Shown: one piece after another, positions 9,356-17,777 of the stretch
How the letters are laid out: each line of letters starts with the position of its first letter
Position numbering within the stretch: the stretch's first letter is position 1
Source: Alphaproteobacteria bacterium
GTDB lineage: Bacteria > Pseudomonadota > Alphaproteobacteria > Acetobacterales > Acetobacteraceae
DNA: 32,040 nt
Direction: 5' to 3'
Assembly (NCBI GenBank): GCA_026400845.1
Contig: JAPLOH010000064.1
Coordinates: 41,574 to 73,613 of the forward strand
The notes under the pieces: generated by a model
What the model saw: only the letters and a program-made list of their open reading frames with translations
What the model was told of the DNA's origin: nothing
Database searches by the model: none
Made by a program: the position numbers and the translations under genes

Positions 9356-10993
9356 TCAGTAACGGCGGGCGCGGCGGGTTGCATCGCCTCGCCCTCGCAC
9401 AAGATCCGCCCCCTTTTCGCCTATCATCATCGTTGCGGCATTCAGGTTCGCTGAAAGCATCGTCGGCATGATCGAGGCATCGATCACCCGCAGTCGATCG
9501 ATGCCGTGTACACGCAGCTGGTCGTCGACAACGGCCTGGGGGTTCGTTGCCGGCCCCATCTTGCAAGTCCCCATCGGGTGGAACGTTGTTGTGCCGCGCT
9601 GCTTCGCGACAGCCAGGAGTTCGTCGTCGGACTGCACATGAGAGCCCGGGACATCCTCGCGCGCGTAGTAGGGCATCAGCGGATCGGAGGCGAGTAGCTT
9701 GCGCGCCAGCTTCATGGCCGCCAGAAGAACCCGGCGGTCATGCTCGGCAGCCAGATAGTTGGGCTGGATGATCGGCTGCTCGAACGGATTGCCCGATCGG
9801 ATACGAACGTATCCAGTGCTTTCCGGCCGCTGCTGCCAAGCTGCCACCGTCATTCCGGGCTCACGCTCGAGCTCACCCTGCACGCCGTCGTTGTAGCTCG
9901 CCGGCGTGAACGTCATCTGGATGTCCGAGCCCTCCGCACTTTCGCCCGAATGCCAGAAGCAGTAGACCAGCGTCGGGTTGAGCGACAGGATGCCCTTTCG
10001 GGTCGCCACCCATTTCAGGATTTCCCAGGCAAGGCGAGGGCCGCGCGACTTCTCATTGATTGTCTCGATGTTCTTCACCCGTGCGACCAGGCGCGGCGCA
10101 TAGTGATCCCGCAGATTCTCACCGACGCCAGGCAGGACATGACGGACTTCGATACCAAGTGATTGCAGCAAATCCGCGGGGCCGATGCCCGAGAGCTGCA
10201 GCAGTTGCGGGGAGTTGTAGGTCCCGCCGGATAAAATGACTTCGCGGGCGGCGCGTACTTCCTTGTCGGCGCCGTTGCTGCCGCCGTGCCGGTAGCGGAT
10301 GCCGACCGCCGTCTTGCCATCAAGAATGATGCTCGAAGCATGCGCCTGTGTGATCACGCGCAGATTCGGCCGCTTCATGGCGGGGCGGAGATAGGCCCCC
10401 GCGGTGCTCACGCGCCGGCCGTTGAAGGTCGTCCGCTGAACATAGGATACGCCTTCCTGCTTCTCGCCGTTGTAGTCTGGGTTTCGCGGAATACCGGCCT
10501 GTATGCAGCCCTCAATGAAGGCGTCGCAGAGCGGATCGCGCCATTCGAGATCGGTAACCCGTACAGGGCCTTCGCGTCCTCGGTAGGCTTCGTCACCCGG
10601 CCCGATCCGCCGTTCGGTCCGCTGGAAGTAGGGCAGGACATCGGAGTATCCCCAGCCACGGTTGCCGAATTGCGCCCAGGTGTCGAAGTCGAGGCGCTGG
10701 CCGCGGTTGTAGACATGGCCATTGATCGAGCTGGATCCACCGAGCGTCTTGCCGCGCGGGGCATAGATACGCCGCCCGCCGGTCCAGGGGCCTTCCTCCA
10801 TCTCGTATTTCCAGTTCACCCGGGCGTCGTAGAAGGTCTTCATGAAGCCGGCGGGGATGTGGATGAAGGGGTTCCAATCATAACCACCTGCCTCCAGGAC
10901 GGCGACGGTGACGTTGGGATCCTCGCTCAATCTGTTCGCCACGATACTGCCAGCGGAGCCGGCACCAACGATGACATAGTCGAAGGTTTCCAA
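9356..10993 (-). CDS. GMC family FAD-dependent oxidoreductase (choline/alcohol dehydrogenase-like)
   Basis: Flavoprotein of 545 aa, the normal size for glucose-methanol-choline oxidoreductases. The N-terminal FAD-binding motif is GAGSAG (residues 10-15) with the ribose-binding acid in VLEAGG (around 34). The GMC signature 1 region is GKTLGGSSSINGHVYNRG (81-98), and signature 2 lies near 255 (SGGTYNSPQLLQLSGIGP). The catalytic His is in TTTFHPMGTCKMG, and the C-terminal NLNAATMMIGEKGADL has the conserved Asn and FAD contacts. It probably oxidises an alcohol; the substrate cannot be determined. It is transcribed alone on the minus strand, divergent from the epimerase homologue over 285 bases. 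Confidence 0.93.
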   Translation of the reverse strand: METFDYVIVGAGSAGSIVANRLSEDPNVTVAVLEAGGYDWNPFIHIPAGFMKTFYDARVNWKYEMEEGPWTGGRRIYAPRGKTLGGSSSINGHVYNRGQRLDFDTWAQFGNRGWGYSDVLPYFQRTERRIGPGDEAYRGREGPVRVTDLEWRDPLCDAFIEGCIQAGIPRNPDYNGEKQEGVSYVQRTTFNGRRVSTAGAYLRPAMKRPNLRVITQAHASSIILDGKTAVGIRYRHGGSNGADKEVRAAREVILSGGTYNSPQLLQLSGIGPADLLQSLGIEVRHVLPGVGENLRDHYAPRLVARVKNIETINEKSRGPRLAWEILKWVATRKGILSLNPTLVYCFWHSGESAEGSDIQMTFTPASYNDGVQGELEREPGMTVAAWQQRPESTGYVRIRSGNPFEQPIIQPNYLAAEHDRRVLLAAMKLARKLLASDPLMPYYAREDVPGSHVQSDDELLAVAKQRGTTTFHPMGTCKMGPATNPQAVVDDQLRVHGIDRLRVIDASIMPTMLSANLNAATMMIGEKGADLVRGRGDATRRARRY

Positions 10994-11278
10994 GCCCGTC
11001 TCCTCATTTCGCTCGTCCGCTGCGGCGTCACAATTTCATGGGCCACCCGAGCGGACGGCGCCGCGGCGAAGTTAGGGTGCCTCTCGCCGTGATGCCAGCA
11101 CTGTTGTGGCCAGCATGTTCCCACGGCAGCTGCTGTGCGTATGCACACACTGGCGCGAACGTTGCCGCATATCTAAAGTTGGCGAATCTCCCGTCAACAG
11201 CAGATTGCGGACATATGTTGCCGGTGAGTGCGATGAGATCGCACCACGCTGACAACGGCCGAAGGAGTTGCAACAGAT
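10994..11278. other. divergent intergenic region, GMC oxidoreductase / epimerase homologue
   Basis: This 285-base spacer must hold the promoters of both flanking genes, which point away from each other. I see no convincing -35/-10 pair. A GAAGGAG ribosome site lies about 11 bases before the ATG at 11279. Several short TGCGTATGCACACA-like, partly palindromic stretches occur near 11135-11150. Confidence 0.4.
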
Positions 11279-12280
11279 ATGGCGCCACGTCCCCAGAGAC
11301 TGACAATCTCCCACCGCGCGTGGGCGCTCGCGCGGCCCTTGAGGACAGCGCAGGGTGTCTCGACCACGACCGACGTCATCATCGCTGAAATCTCCGACGG
11401 CGACGTAACCGGCCGCGGCGAATGTATCCCGATCGGGCGTAACGGCGAATGTGCCGAAAGCGTCATGGCTGCACTCGCCGCAATGAAAGGTCCCATTTCC
11501 TCGGGCCTCAACCGGGACACGCTGCAACATGCGCTCCCACCGGGCGCGGCGCGGAATGCGCTCGATTGCGCTTTCTGGCACCTGGATGCGAACCGCCTCT
11601 ATCGAAGCGTCCCGGAACTGGCGGGACTCGGTGCCGTGAAGCCGATCACGACGGCATTCACGCTTGCATTCGACACGCCGGAGAAAATGGCTGAGCAGGC
11701 TGCCGCAAATGCCGCCCGGCCGATCATGAGGCTGGAACTGTATGGCGTCGGCGATATCGAACGGGTGCGAGCAGTACGGGACATGGCGCCGGCGTCTCGG
11801 ATCGTTATTGATGCCAATGAGAGTTGGAGTGAAACCCAGCTTGACGAGTTCATGCCGGCATTGCTCGATCTGAGAGTCGAACTGGTGGAGCAGCCGCTGC
11901 CGGCTGATGCCGATGATGCGCTGACGCGGTTGGAATATCCGATCCTGGTTTGCGCCGACGAATCCTGTCGATCGCGCGCCGATTTGGACCGGCTCGCTGG
12001 AAAGTATGCGGCCGTCAATATAAAACTGGACAAGGTCGGCGGGCTGACCGAGGCGCTCGCGCTGGCGGAGGAAGCCACGCGGCGCGGCTTGCAGATCATG
12101 GTCGGGAGCATGATCGGTACCTCGCTTGGGGTTGCACCGGCGCTGGTCGTTGCACAGCAGGCCAAGATCGTCCATCTGGACGGACCGTTGCATATTGCAT
12201 TCGATCGCGGCTCGGCGCTCCGCTACGATGGGAGCATCATCCAGCCGGCCATTCCGAACCTCTGGGGTGGACCTTGTTGA
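11279..12280 (+). CDS. enolase-superfamily dipeptide epimerase / N-acyl-Glu racemase-like protein with altered active site
   Basis: A 333-aa protein of the muconate-lactonizing subgroup, closest by sequence style to DgcA-type N-acetyl-D-glutamate racemases and L-Ala-D/L-Glu epimerases. The capping domain has GRGECIP (45-51) and LPPGAARNALDCAFWHLDA (86-104). Metal ligands are conserved: D178 (VIDANES), E204 (VEQPLP) and D227 (CADES). The second catalytic lysine is present (K252 in NIKLDKVGG). The first catalytic lysine pair, normally KxK, is replaced: residues 149-154 read IMRLEL, giving R151 and E153. The barrel is otherwise full length. Epimerisation needs two opposed lysines, so the reaction may be changed or lost. 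It stands alone, convergent with the MFS gene. Confidence 0.85.
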   Translation: MAPRPQRLTISHRAWALARPLRTAQGVSTTTDVIIAEISDGDVTGRGECIPIGRNGECAESVMAALAAMKGPISSGLNRDTLQHALPPGAARNALDCAFWHLDANRLYRSVPELAGLGAVKPITTAFTLAFDTPEKMAEQAAANAARPIMRLELYGVGDIERVRAVRDMAPASRIVIDANESWSETQLDEFMPALLDLRVELVEQPLPADADDALTRLEYPILVCADESCRSRADLDRLAGKYAAVNIKLDKVGGLTEALALAEEATRRGLQIMVGSMIGTSLGVAPALVVAQQAKIVHLDGPLHIAFDRGSALRYDGSIIQPAIPNLWGGPC

Positions 12281-12330
12281 CGGACTCCACGGCTCTCGAT
12301 CGACGGCGAGTGACCTTGCAGGTGTAGCGG

Positions 12331-12370
12331 CTCGGGCGCGAATATCGATGCGGGCTGGGTCGCGCCCGAG
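12331..12370. terminator. inverted repeat between convergent genes
   Basis: The arms ctcgggcgcga (12331-12341) and tcgcgcccgag (12360-12370) are perfectly complementary over 11 bases with an 18-base loop. It lies 50 bases after the epimerase stop and 118 bases from the stop of the convergent MFS gene. There is no U-tract directly after the stem, though a T6 run occurs at about 12424-12429, so intrinsic termination is possible but not proven. Confidence 0.5.
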
Positions 12371-12487
12371 GACCTTAGATCATATCAACACGTATGCGAT
12401 GTCGAAACCTTGAGTCGGTATATTTTTTAACGATTACGTCTGTAATTTGCCCTGCCTGGCGACCGGTTTCGTACCCGGCAATACGCT

Positions 12488-13687
12488 CTACGCTTGGCGC
12501 AGACGTGGCAGGAACCAAGCGAGCAGGCCAATGGCCGGCAGGAACGCGCAGATGCGATACATTGTCTCGATCCCATACTGGTCGGCCAGCCCGCCAAGCA
12601 GGGCTGCCGCAATTCCACCAAGCCCAAACGTCAGGCCGTAGAAGAACCCACCCACCAGGCCAACCCGTCCGGGTAACAACTCCATGGCATAGAGCATGAT
12701 CGCGGCGAATGAGCTGGCCATGATCAGGTTGATCACGATGGTAAGCACGCCGGTCCAGAACAGGTCGGCGAACGGCAGGATGAGGGTGAACGGCAGGGCG
12801 CCAAGGATCGAGAACCACAGGATGCGGGTGCGGCCGATCCGATCGCCCAAGATACCGCCGCCGAGGGCGCCGACTGCAGAGGATGCCAGGAACAGGAACA
12901 GCATAAGCTGCGATGTTTGGACGGACACATCGAACTTACCGATGAGGAAGAAGGTATAGAACGAGGTGAAACTGGCCGAGTAGGCATTCTTCGAGAAAAG
13001 CAACACGATCAGTATGATGAAGGGGATGACGACATTGGCCGCCGGACGTGCGGCCCTTGCTGACGTTGCGTCCGCCGCGGCGGGGGCCTTGCGAAGGGGT
13101 GTGATATCGGCAGCACGTGCGGCGATCCATACCATCAGCATCATCGCCAGCAGCGCCGCGATTGAGAACCAGCCGAGGCTGCGCTGCCCCAGCGGAACGA
13201 TGATGAAGGCTGCCAGCAGCGGCCCCAAGGCCCCGCCGGTTTGGCCGCCAACCTGGAAGATGCCCTGTGCCAGGCCTTGACGTCCGCCAGACGCATTGCG
13301 TGCCATGCGCGTCGCTTCGGGATGGAAGATCGACGAACCGAGCCCGACCCCGGCAGCGGCGATCAGCAGCAACCCGTAGCTGCTGGCAAAAGCCAGCCCG
13401 ATCAAGCCGACCAGCGTGCAGCCCATCCCGACGATCATTGAGTAGGGCATGGGGTGCTTGTCGGTGTAGAAGCCGACGGCTGGTTGGAGCAGCGAGGCGG
13501 ACATCTGGAAGGCGAGGGTGATCAGCCCGATCTGCCCATAATCGAGGTGGTAGGCCGCCTTGATGATTGGGTAGATGGCGGGAATCAGCGACTGGATCAT
13601 GTCGTTGAGCAGATGTGTGACGCTGAGTGCCACAAGTACGGAGAATGCGGCCTGCCTGGGTATGACTGCCGCGACAGTGTTGCTCAT
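12488..13687 (-). CDS. MFS transporter, fosmidomycin resistance (Fsr) type
   Basis: Inner-membrane major facilitator protein of 399 aa with about 12 hydrophobic segments. It closely follows the Fsr pattern: LSVTHLLNDMIQSLIPAIYP near the N-terminus, then LLQPAVGFYTDKHPMPYSM, and FHPEATRMARNASGGRQGLA with IFQVGGQTGGALGPLLAAFI. Fsr proteins are proton-driven exporters that give fosmidomycin resistance in E. coli; the native substrate here is unknown. I use the ATG at 13685-13687, preceded by AAAGGGA; an upstream extension to 13846 reads through an IS256 fragment and is not part of the gene. The gene stands alone, convergent with the epimerase homologue. Confidence 0.9.
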   Translation of the reverse strand: MSNTVAAVIPRQAAFSVLVALSVTHLLNDMIQSLIPAIYPIIKAAYHLDYGQIGLITLAFQMSASLLQPAVGFYTDKHPMPYSMIVGMGCTLVGLIGLAFASSYGLLLIAAAGVGLGSSIFHPEATRMARNASGGRQGLAQGIFQVGGQTGGALGPLLAAFIIVPLGQRSLGWFSIAALLAMMLMVWIAARAADITPLRKAPAAADATSARAARPAANVVIPFIILIVLLFSKNAYSASFTSFYTFFLIGKFDVSVQTSQLMLFLFLASSAVGALGGGILGDRIGRTRILWFSILGALPFTLILPFADLFWTGVLTIVINLIMASSFAAIMLYAMELLPGRVGLVGGFFYGLTFGLGGIAAALLGGLADQYGIETMYRICAFLPAIGLLAWFLPRLRQA

Positions 13688-13797
13688 CACAATGAATCCC
13701 TTTGCTTGACCAGCCGCCGTTCCGCAGCTTGCGGCGTCGCCGAGCCGAACATCGTCCGGCGACCCGCTTTTAGCCGCCGACAACTGCGCACACCAGC

Positions 13798-13858
13798 GCA
13801 GGTCGGCCGAGTGGATCTTGGCGCGATGCCGGGCAGGGAACTGCATGTATCCGGCCGG
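13798..13858 (-). pseudogene. IS256 transposase internal fragment (minus strand)
   Basis: On the minus strand these bases encode GYMQFPARHRAKIHS, which matches the well-conserved IS256 segment of the form AYM-FPA-HRAKLHSTNP. A stop codon lies a few codons upstream, and the match ends at ADLRW. Only about 16 residues are left. It points opposite to the neighbouring IS256 remnant at 13909-14262, so the locus was rearranged after insertion. Confidence 0.6.
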
Positions 13859-13908
13859 TTACCCGGGCGCTACAATCTGAATTTAGGGCGTGTCGTCTGA
13901 CCCGAGAT

Positions 13909-13933
13909 GGTCGTGCCCCTGTGGTGGTGTAGG
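13909..13933. repeat. probable left terminal inverted repeat of an IS256 remnant
   Basis: The sequence ggtcgtgcccctgtggtggt begins a segment related to the reverse complement of 7151-7174: nine of the first ten bases agree and GTGGTGG follows. It sits about 100 bases before the transposase start at 14014, as expected for an IS256 left end. Confidence 0.5.
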
Positions 13934-14013
13934 CAGTCAGTGTTCATCGTGATGGTGGTGGGTAGGGTTGGGTTGCGACACGCAACTCTAACCGAGGACC
14001 ACCACGATGGGCG

Positions 14014-14262
14014 ATGTCAAGATTACCCTTCGCGCTTGTGGAGAAGGGGTCGGATACGACATTCCTACGCAACATGGCAGCGCTGACGCGCTCATTTCAT
14101 GCGCAATGCCTTGGTCTATGCCGGCAAGACGCAGCGCCGCATCGTCTCGGCCTGGGTCGGCACCGCCTTCGCCCAGGACGATGCCGCCGCCGCCAGGAAG
14201 CAATGGCGCGAGGTCGCCGACCAGGCCCGCGCCCGCGTGCCCAGGCTGGCATGGCAGGCCGT
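14014..14262 (+). pseudogene. IS256-family transposase, internally deleted
   Basis: Two IS256 transposase pieces are joined out of frame. From ATG 14014 the N-terminal piece contains ALVEKGSDTTFLRNMA, the usual N-terminal motif. From about 14094 a second frame encodes HFMRNALVYAGKTQRRIVSA followed by WVGTAFAQDDAAAARKQWRE and VADQARARVPRLA, which normally lies past the middle of the protein. The region between, including the first two catalytic aspartates, is deleted. The remnant lies only about 115 bases upstream of the amino-acid permease gene. Confidence 0.75.
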
Positions 14263-14376
14263 GAGGACAATGCAACGGGGTAGTTTCAGAAACCTCGGAG
14301 AGGGTGGCCAGTGCCGGTTGGCACGGGCGCAATGGCCCCCTGGCGCGTGTCGGGCGCGGCCTGCTAGAACCGGGCC

Positions 14377-15063
14377 ATGGGCGGCTATGTCTTCCAGTTC
14401 GGCGTGGTGTTCGACGCGTGGCGGGAACTGCTGCGTGGCGCGGCGCTGACCGTGCAACTGTCGGCCGCGGCGATCGTGCTGGGTCTGCTGGTGGCGATGC
14501 TGGGGGCCTGGGTGAAGACGGCGCAGGGCGGGAGGTGGCTGCGCCCCGTCGTCGACGGCTACATCGAGATGATCCGCAATACTCCGTTCCTGCTGCAACT
14601 GTTCTTCTTCTTCTTCGGCCTGCCTGCGCTGGGCGTGCGGTTGTCGCCGAACCAGGCGGCGCTGCTGACGATGGTGGTCAATCTCGGAGCCTACGCCACG
14701 GAGATCCTGCGGGCGGGCATCGAGGCGATTCCACGTGGGCAGATCGAGGCGGCGCTGTCCCTCGGCCTGCGGCCGGCGCAGGTGTTCCGCCTGATCGTGC
14801 TCATGCCGGCACTGAAGATCGTCTATCCACCGCTGGCGGCCCAGTTCACCATGGCCATGCTGGGCTCCTCGGTGGTCTCGGCGATCTCGGCAGACGAGTT
14901 GACGTCGGTGGCCAACCTGCTGCAGTCCGTCACCTTCCGCGCCTTCGAGATCTATGCGGTGGTGACGCTCATGTATCTGGCGATCGCCTTCGCCTTCCGC
15001 GGCTTGCTGACGGGCATCTACCATGTCGTGTTCGGTCGGGCCGCGGCGGCAGGGGCGCGATGA
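14377..15063 (+). CDS. polar amino-acid ABC transporter permease
   Basis: Inner-membrane permease of 228 aa, HisM/GlnP-like. The early motif VDGYIEMIRNTPFLLQLFFF and the EAA coupling loop IEAALSLGLRPAQVFRLIVL (near residues 125-145) are typical of the His/Glu/Gln/Arg/opine family. About five membrane segments are visible. The stop overlaps the start of a second permease by ATGA, so the two form a heterodimer and are translationally coupled. No ATPase gene is nearby. The only element directly upstream is an IS256 remnant. Confidence 0.92.
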   Translation: MGGYVFQFGVVFDAWRELLRGAALTVQLSAAAIVLGLLVAMLGAWVKTAQGGRWLRPVVDGYIEMIRNTPFLLQLFFFFFGLPALGVRLSPNQAALLTMVVNLGAYATEILRAGIEAIPRGQIEAALSLGLRPAQVFRLIVLMPALKIVYPPLAAQFTMAMLGSSVVSAISADELTSVANLLQSVTFRAFEIYAVVTLMYLAIAFAFRGLLTGIYHVVFGRAAAAGAR

Positions 15064-15728
15064 TCCGCGACATCAACACCAACGATTTCCTATTCATCCT
15101 GGCGGCACTGCGCTGGACGGTGCTGCTGTCGGTACTTGCCTGCCTGTTCGGCGTCCCGCTCGGCCTCGTCGTCGCGGTCGGGCGGCTGTCGGGCCATTTC
15201 GCGCTGCGCTGGGCCACCGCGGGCTACATCCAGTTCCTGCAGGGCACGCCGCTGCTGATGCAGCTGTTCCTGGTGTTCTTCGGTGCCAACCTGATGGGAT
15301 GGCGGATCGATCCCTGGCCGGCGGCGATCGTCGCCTTCACCCTCTACACCGGCGCCTTCCTCGGCGACATCTGGCGCGGCTGCATCGAGGCCATACCGCA
15401 TGGCCAGTGGGAGGCGGCGCGGTCTCTGGCGCTGCCTTGGGCGGTGACGCTGTATCGCGTCATCCTGCCGCAGGCCGCCCGCATCGCCACGCCGCCGACG
15501 GTGGGGTTCCTGGTGCAGGTAATCAAGGGCACGTCGCTGACGGCGATCATCGGGCTGACCGAGTTGGTGCGGGCGGGGCAGATGATCAACAACGCGACCT
15601 TCCAGCCGCTGGCCGTCTATGGCGCGGTCGCCGGCCTGTATTTCGCGGTCTGCTGGCCGCTGTCGCGGTACAGCCAGCGCCTGGAACGGCGTCTCGGCCG
15701 TGGCTTCCAGGGCTCGGCGCTGCTGTGA
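15060..15728 (+). CDS. polar amino-acid ABC transporter permease (second subunit)
   Basis: Permease of 222 aa, HisQ-type partner of the preceding gene. GYIQFLQGTPLLMQLFLVFF (near residues 57-76) is the characteristic segment, and the EAA loop is WEAARSLALPWAVTLYRVIL. I start at the ATG at 15060, which overlaps the stop of the first permease (ATGA); the same frame is open further upstream but lies inside that gene. The stop at 15726-15728 directly abuts the stop of the convergent binding-protein gene, forming the palindrome TGATCA. Confidence 0.92.
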   Translation: MIRDINTNDFLFILAALRWTVLLSVLACLFGVPLGLVVAVGRLSGHFALRWATAGYIQFLQGTPLLMQLFLVFFGANLMGWRIDPWPAAIVAFTLYTGAFLGDIWRGCIEAIPHGQWEAARSLALPWAVTLYRVILPQAARIATPPTVGFLVQVIKGTSLTAIIGLTELVRAGQMINNATFQPLAVYGAVAGLYFAVCWPLSRYSQRLERRLGRGFQGSALL

Positions 15729-16517
15729 TCAGAAGGTCGGCAGCGGCCCCATCGGCAGGCCGAGGGCCTCGCGGTGGATCTGCTCGAGGGCGCCTTCCTC
15801 GCGGGCGGTGAAGACGAAGATGTTGATCCAGCGCAGCAGGTCGTCGGCGCCCTTGCGCACGCCGATGCCGAAATAGAATGTCTGCAGCTTGTATTTGTTT
15901 TCGTAGTCCTGGCCTGGCTTCATGCGGTTGAGCACCTGCGGCACCAAGGCGCCGGCGCCCATGGCGTCGGACTGCCCGGTGACCAGTGCCTGCTGGGCGG
16001 AGGTGTCGTCGTCGAAGCGCATGATGGTGGTGCTGCTGGGCACGGTGCGCGTCAGGATAATGTCTTGCGGGCTGCCTCGCGGGACGGAGATGCGCAAACC
16101 GGCGAGGTCGGCAGGGCCTTCGAGCTTGCGCGCCTTGGGGGCGATGACGGTCAGCCAGGTCGGCGCGTAGGGGGTGGAATACATCACCTGCTTGGCGCGC
16201 TCGGTGGTGATGGACAGCTGGGAGACGATGACGTCGACGCGATTGCTGAGCAGGAAGGGAATCCGGTTGGGTCCGGTGGTGTGGACGAATTCCGGCGTCA
16301 CCCCGAGCTTGGCGGCGAGCAGCTTGGCGACCCGGACGTCGAAGCCGTCCTCCTTCTGGTTGCCATCGAGAAAGCCGTAGGGCGGGTTGTTGACGTCCAC
16401 GGCGATGACGATCTTGCCACGCTTGATGATGTCGTCGATCGTCTGGGCCGCGGCACCGGAGGACAGGGCCAGGGCGGACATCGCCACGGCCGCCAGAAAT
16501 GCCAGAATCCTGGGCAT
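15729..16517 (-). CDS. amino-acid ABC transporter substrate-binding protein
   Basis: Family-3 periplasmic binding protein of 262 aa. The Sec signal peptide (MPRILAFLAAVAMSALALSS) ends near residue 24 at GAAA/Q. The mature start DDIIKRGKIVIAVDVNNPPY and the following GFDVRVAKLLAAKLG are the classic SBP_bac_3 signatures, with the ligand-binding arginine segment at RAKQVMYSTPY. It almost certainly serves the two permeases at 14377-15728, although it is encoded on the opposite strand with abutting stops. Its own promoter probably lies in the region shared with the divergent LLM gene. Confidence 0.92.
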   Translation of the reverse strand: MPRILAFLAAVAMSALALSSGAAAQTIDDIIKRGKIVIAVDVNNPPYGFLDGNQKEDGFDVRVAKLLAAKLGVTPEFVHTTGPNRIPFLLSNRVDVIVSQLSITTERAKQVMYSTPYAPTWLTVIAPKARKLEGPADLAGLRISVPRGSPQDIILTRTVPSSTTIMRFDDDTSAQQALVTGQSDAMGAGALVPQVLNRMKPGQDYENKYKLQTFYFGIGVRKGADDLLRWINIFVFTAREEGALEQIHREALGLPMGPLPTF

Positions 16518-16600
16518 CGAATCGATCCTTCCCCTGTCGCGGCCGATGGCCGGATGCTTATTGTTGGGCCCGCGTCCACTGCGCGCGGTTCATCTGCATC

Positions 16601-16627
16601 ATTATAATACCATATTGTCAGGGTCAA
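16601..16627 (-). promoter_or_regulatory. candidate sigma-70 promoter for the amino-acid binding protein
   Basis: On the minus strand TTGACC (16627-16622) and TATAAT (16606-16601) are separated by 15 bases, slightly short of the ideal. The pair lies in an AT-rich patch unusual for this region and about 84 bases upstream of the ATG at 16517. A plus-strand TATAAT (16603-16608) overlaps it and could serve the divergent LLM gene, but it lacks a clear -35. Confidence 0.4.
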
Positions 16628-16687
16628 GGATTTGCGCCACCGTCGAGACCAAGGCGCCGATATCCAGGCGCTCCGGAAGGCTCAGCC

Positions 16688-17773
16688 ATGAAGCTCGGGT
16701 TATTCATGATGCCCATGCACCCGGTCGGGCGGGACCTCACGGAGGCGCTCGACGAGGACATGCGGACCGTGGTGCATGCCGACAGGGTCGGTTTCGACGA
16801 GGTCTGGGTCGGCCAGCACTATGCCTGTTCCAGCGAGCCGATCTCATCGCCGCTGATCTTCATGGCCGGCGCCATCGCGCAGACCAAGCGGATCATGTTC
16901 GGCACCGGGGTGATGAACCTGCCGCAGAACCACCCCGCCCAGGTCGCCTGCGACGTCGCGCTGTTCGACCACATGAGCCGCGGCCGGCTGCTGTTCGGCA
17001 TCGGCCCAGGCGGGCTGATCAGCGACTTCGAGCTGTTCAAGGTGGAGGACGGGCCTGAGCGCGTCGCGATGATGCAGGAGTCCATCGCCACCATCCTCAA
17101 CATCTGGCGCAGCGACCCACCCTACCGCATTCCGGGCCGCTTCTGGGACATCAGCGTTGTCAACAGCGTCATCCCCGAGCTCGGCATCGGCCCGATGGCC
17201 AAGCCGTTCCAACAACCCCACCCTCCGATCGTCATGTCAGCCATGAGCCCGTCCTCGAGCAGCGCGCGCACCGCGGCGGAACACGGCTGGGGCCTGCTGT
17301 CCGCCCCCTTCATCCCCCGCCGCACCTTAGCCAATCACTGGGCCGCCTACCGCGAATCCGCCGCCGCCGCCGGGCGCCCGGCGCAGGGCGCAGACTGGCG
17401 GGTCGGCCGCTCGATCTACGTCGCCCCCACCGACGCCGAGGCCCGCGATCACGTCTTCGATCCAGCGCACGGCGTATACTATTACTACAAGTATCTGCTG
17501 AACCTCATGAAACGTGCCCAGATGACGCAAATCATGAGCGGTGACGCCGCCGTCCCCGCCGACAGCATGACGGTCGAATCCGTGCTCACCGACCTGGTGA
17601 TCCACGGCAGCCCGGCCAGCGTCGCCGAGCAGCTCGTGGCCCTGCGCGATGAGGTCGGCCCCTTCGAGACCATCGTGCTCGCCCAGCATGACTGGTGCGG
17701 CACCGATCGCGAACTCCGCTCCATGCGCCTGATGGCCGAGCAGGTTATCCCCAAACTCCAGCGAGCAGGATAG
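16688..17773 (+). CDS. LLM class flavin-dependent oxidoreductase
   Basis: Bacterial-luciferase-like TIM-barrel flavoprotein of 361 aa. It begins MKLGLFMMPMHPVGRD, a typical LLM start, preceded by GGAAGG. Conserved stretches include DEVWVGQHYACSSEPISSPL, RIMFGTGVMNLPQNHP and GRLLFGIGPGGLISDFELF. The family uses reduced FMN (or F420 in some lineages) for monooxygenation or desulfonation; related proteins are often named limonene 1,2-monooxygenase without proof. The next gene, a 2-hydroxyacid dehydrogenase homologue, starts four bases after the stop, suggesting one transcript and a shared pathway. The substrate is unknown. Confidence 0.9.
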   Translation: MKLGLFMMPMHPVGRDLTEALDEDMRTVVHADRVGFDEVWVGQHYACSSEPISSPLIFMAGAIAQTKRIMFGTGVMNLPQNHPAQVACDVALFDHMSRGRLLFGIGPGGLISDFELFKVEDGPERVAMMQESIATILNIWRSDPPYRIPGRFWDISVVNSVIPELGIGPMAKPFQQPHPPIVMSAMSPSSSSARTAAEHGWGLLSAPFIPRRTLANHWAAYRESAAAAGRPAQGADWRVGRSIYVAPTDAEARDHVFDPAHGVYYYYKYLLNLMKRAQMTQIMSGDAAVPADSMTVESVLTDLVIHGSPASVAEQLVALRDEVGPFETIVLAQHDWCGTDRELRSMRLMAEQVIPKLQRAG

Positions 17774-17777
17774 CACG

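Noticed and set aside
9130-9362. Plus-strand frame with CDIC and CTRC pairs suggesting a small zinc ribbon
   Set aside because: It has no credible start; the frame begins inside the DinB-like gene, and only two Cys pairs support it. Possibly a decayed fragment.
14304-15059. N-terminal extension of the second amino-acid permease reading back to 14304
   Set aside because: It lies entirely inside the first permease gene in another frame; the ATGA overlap at 15060 gives a natural start.
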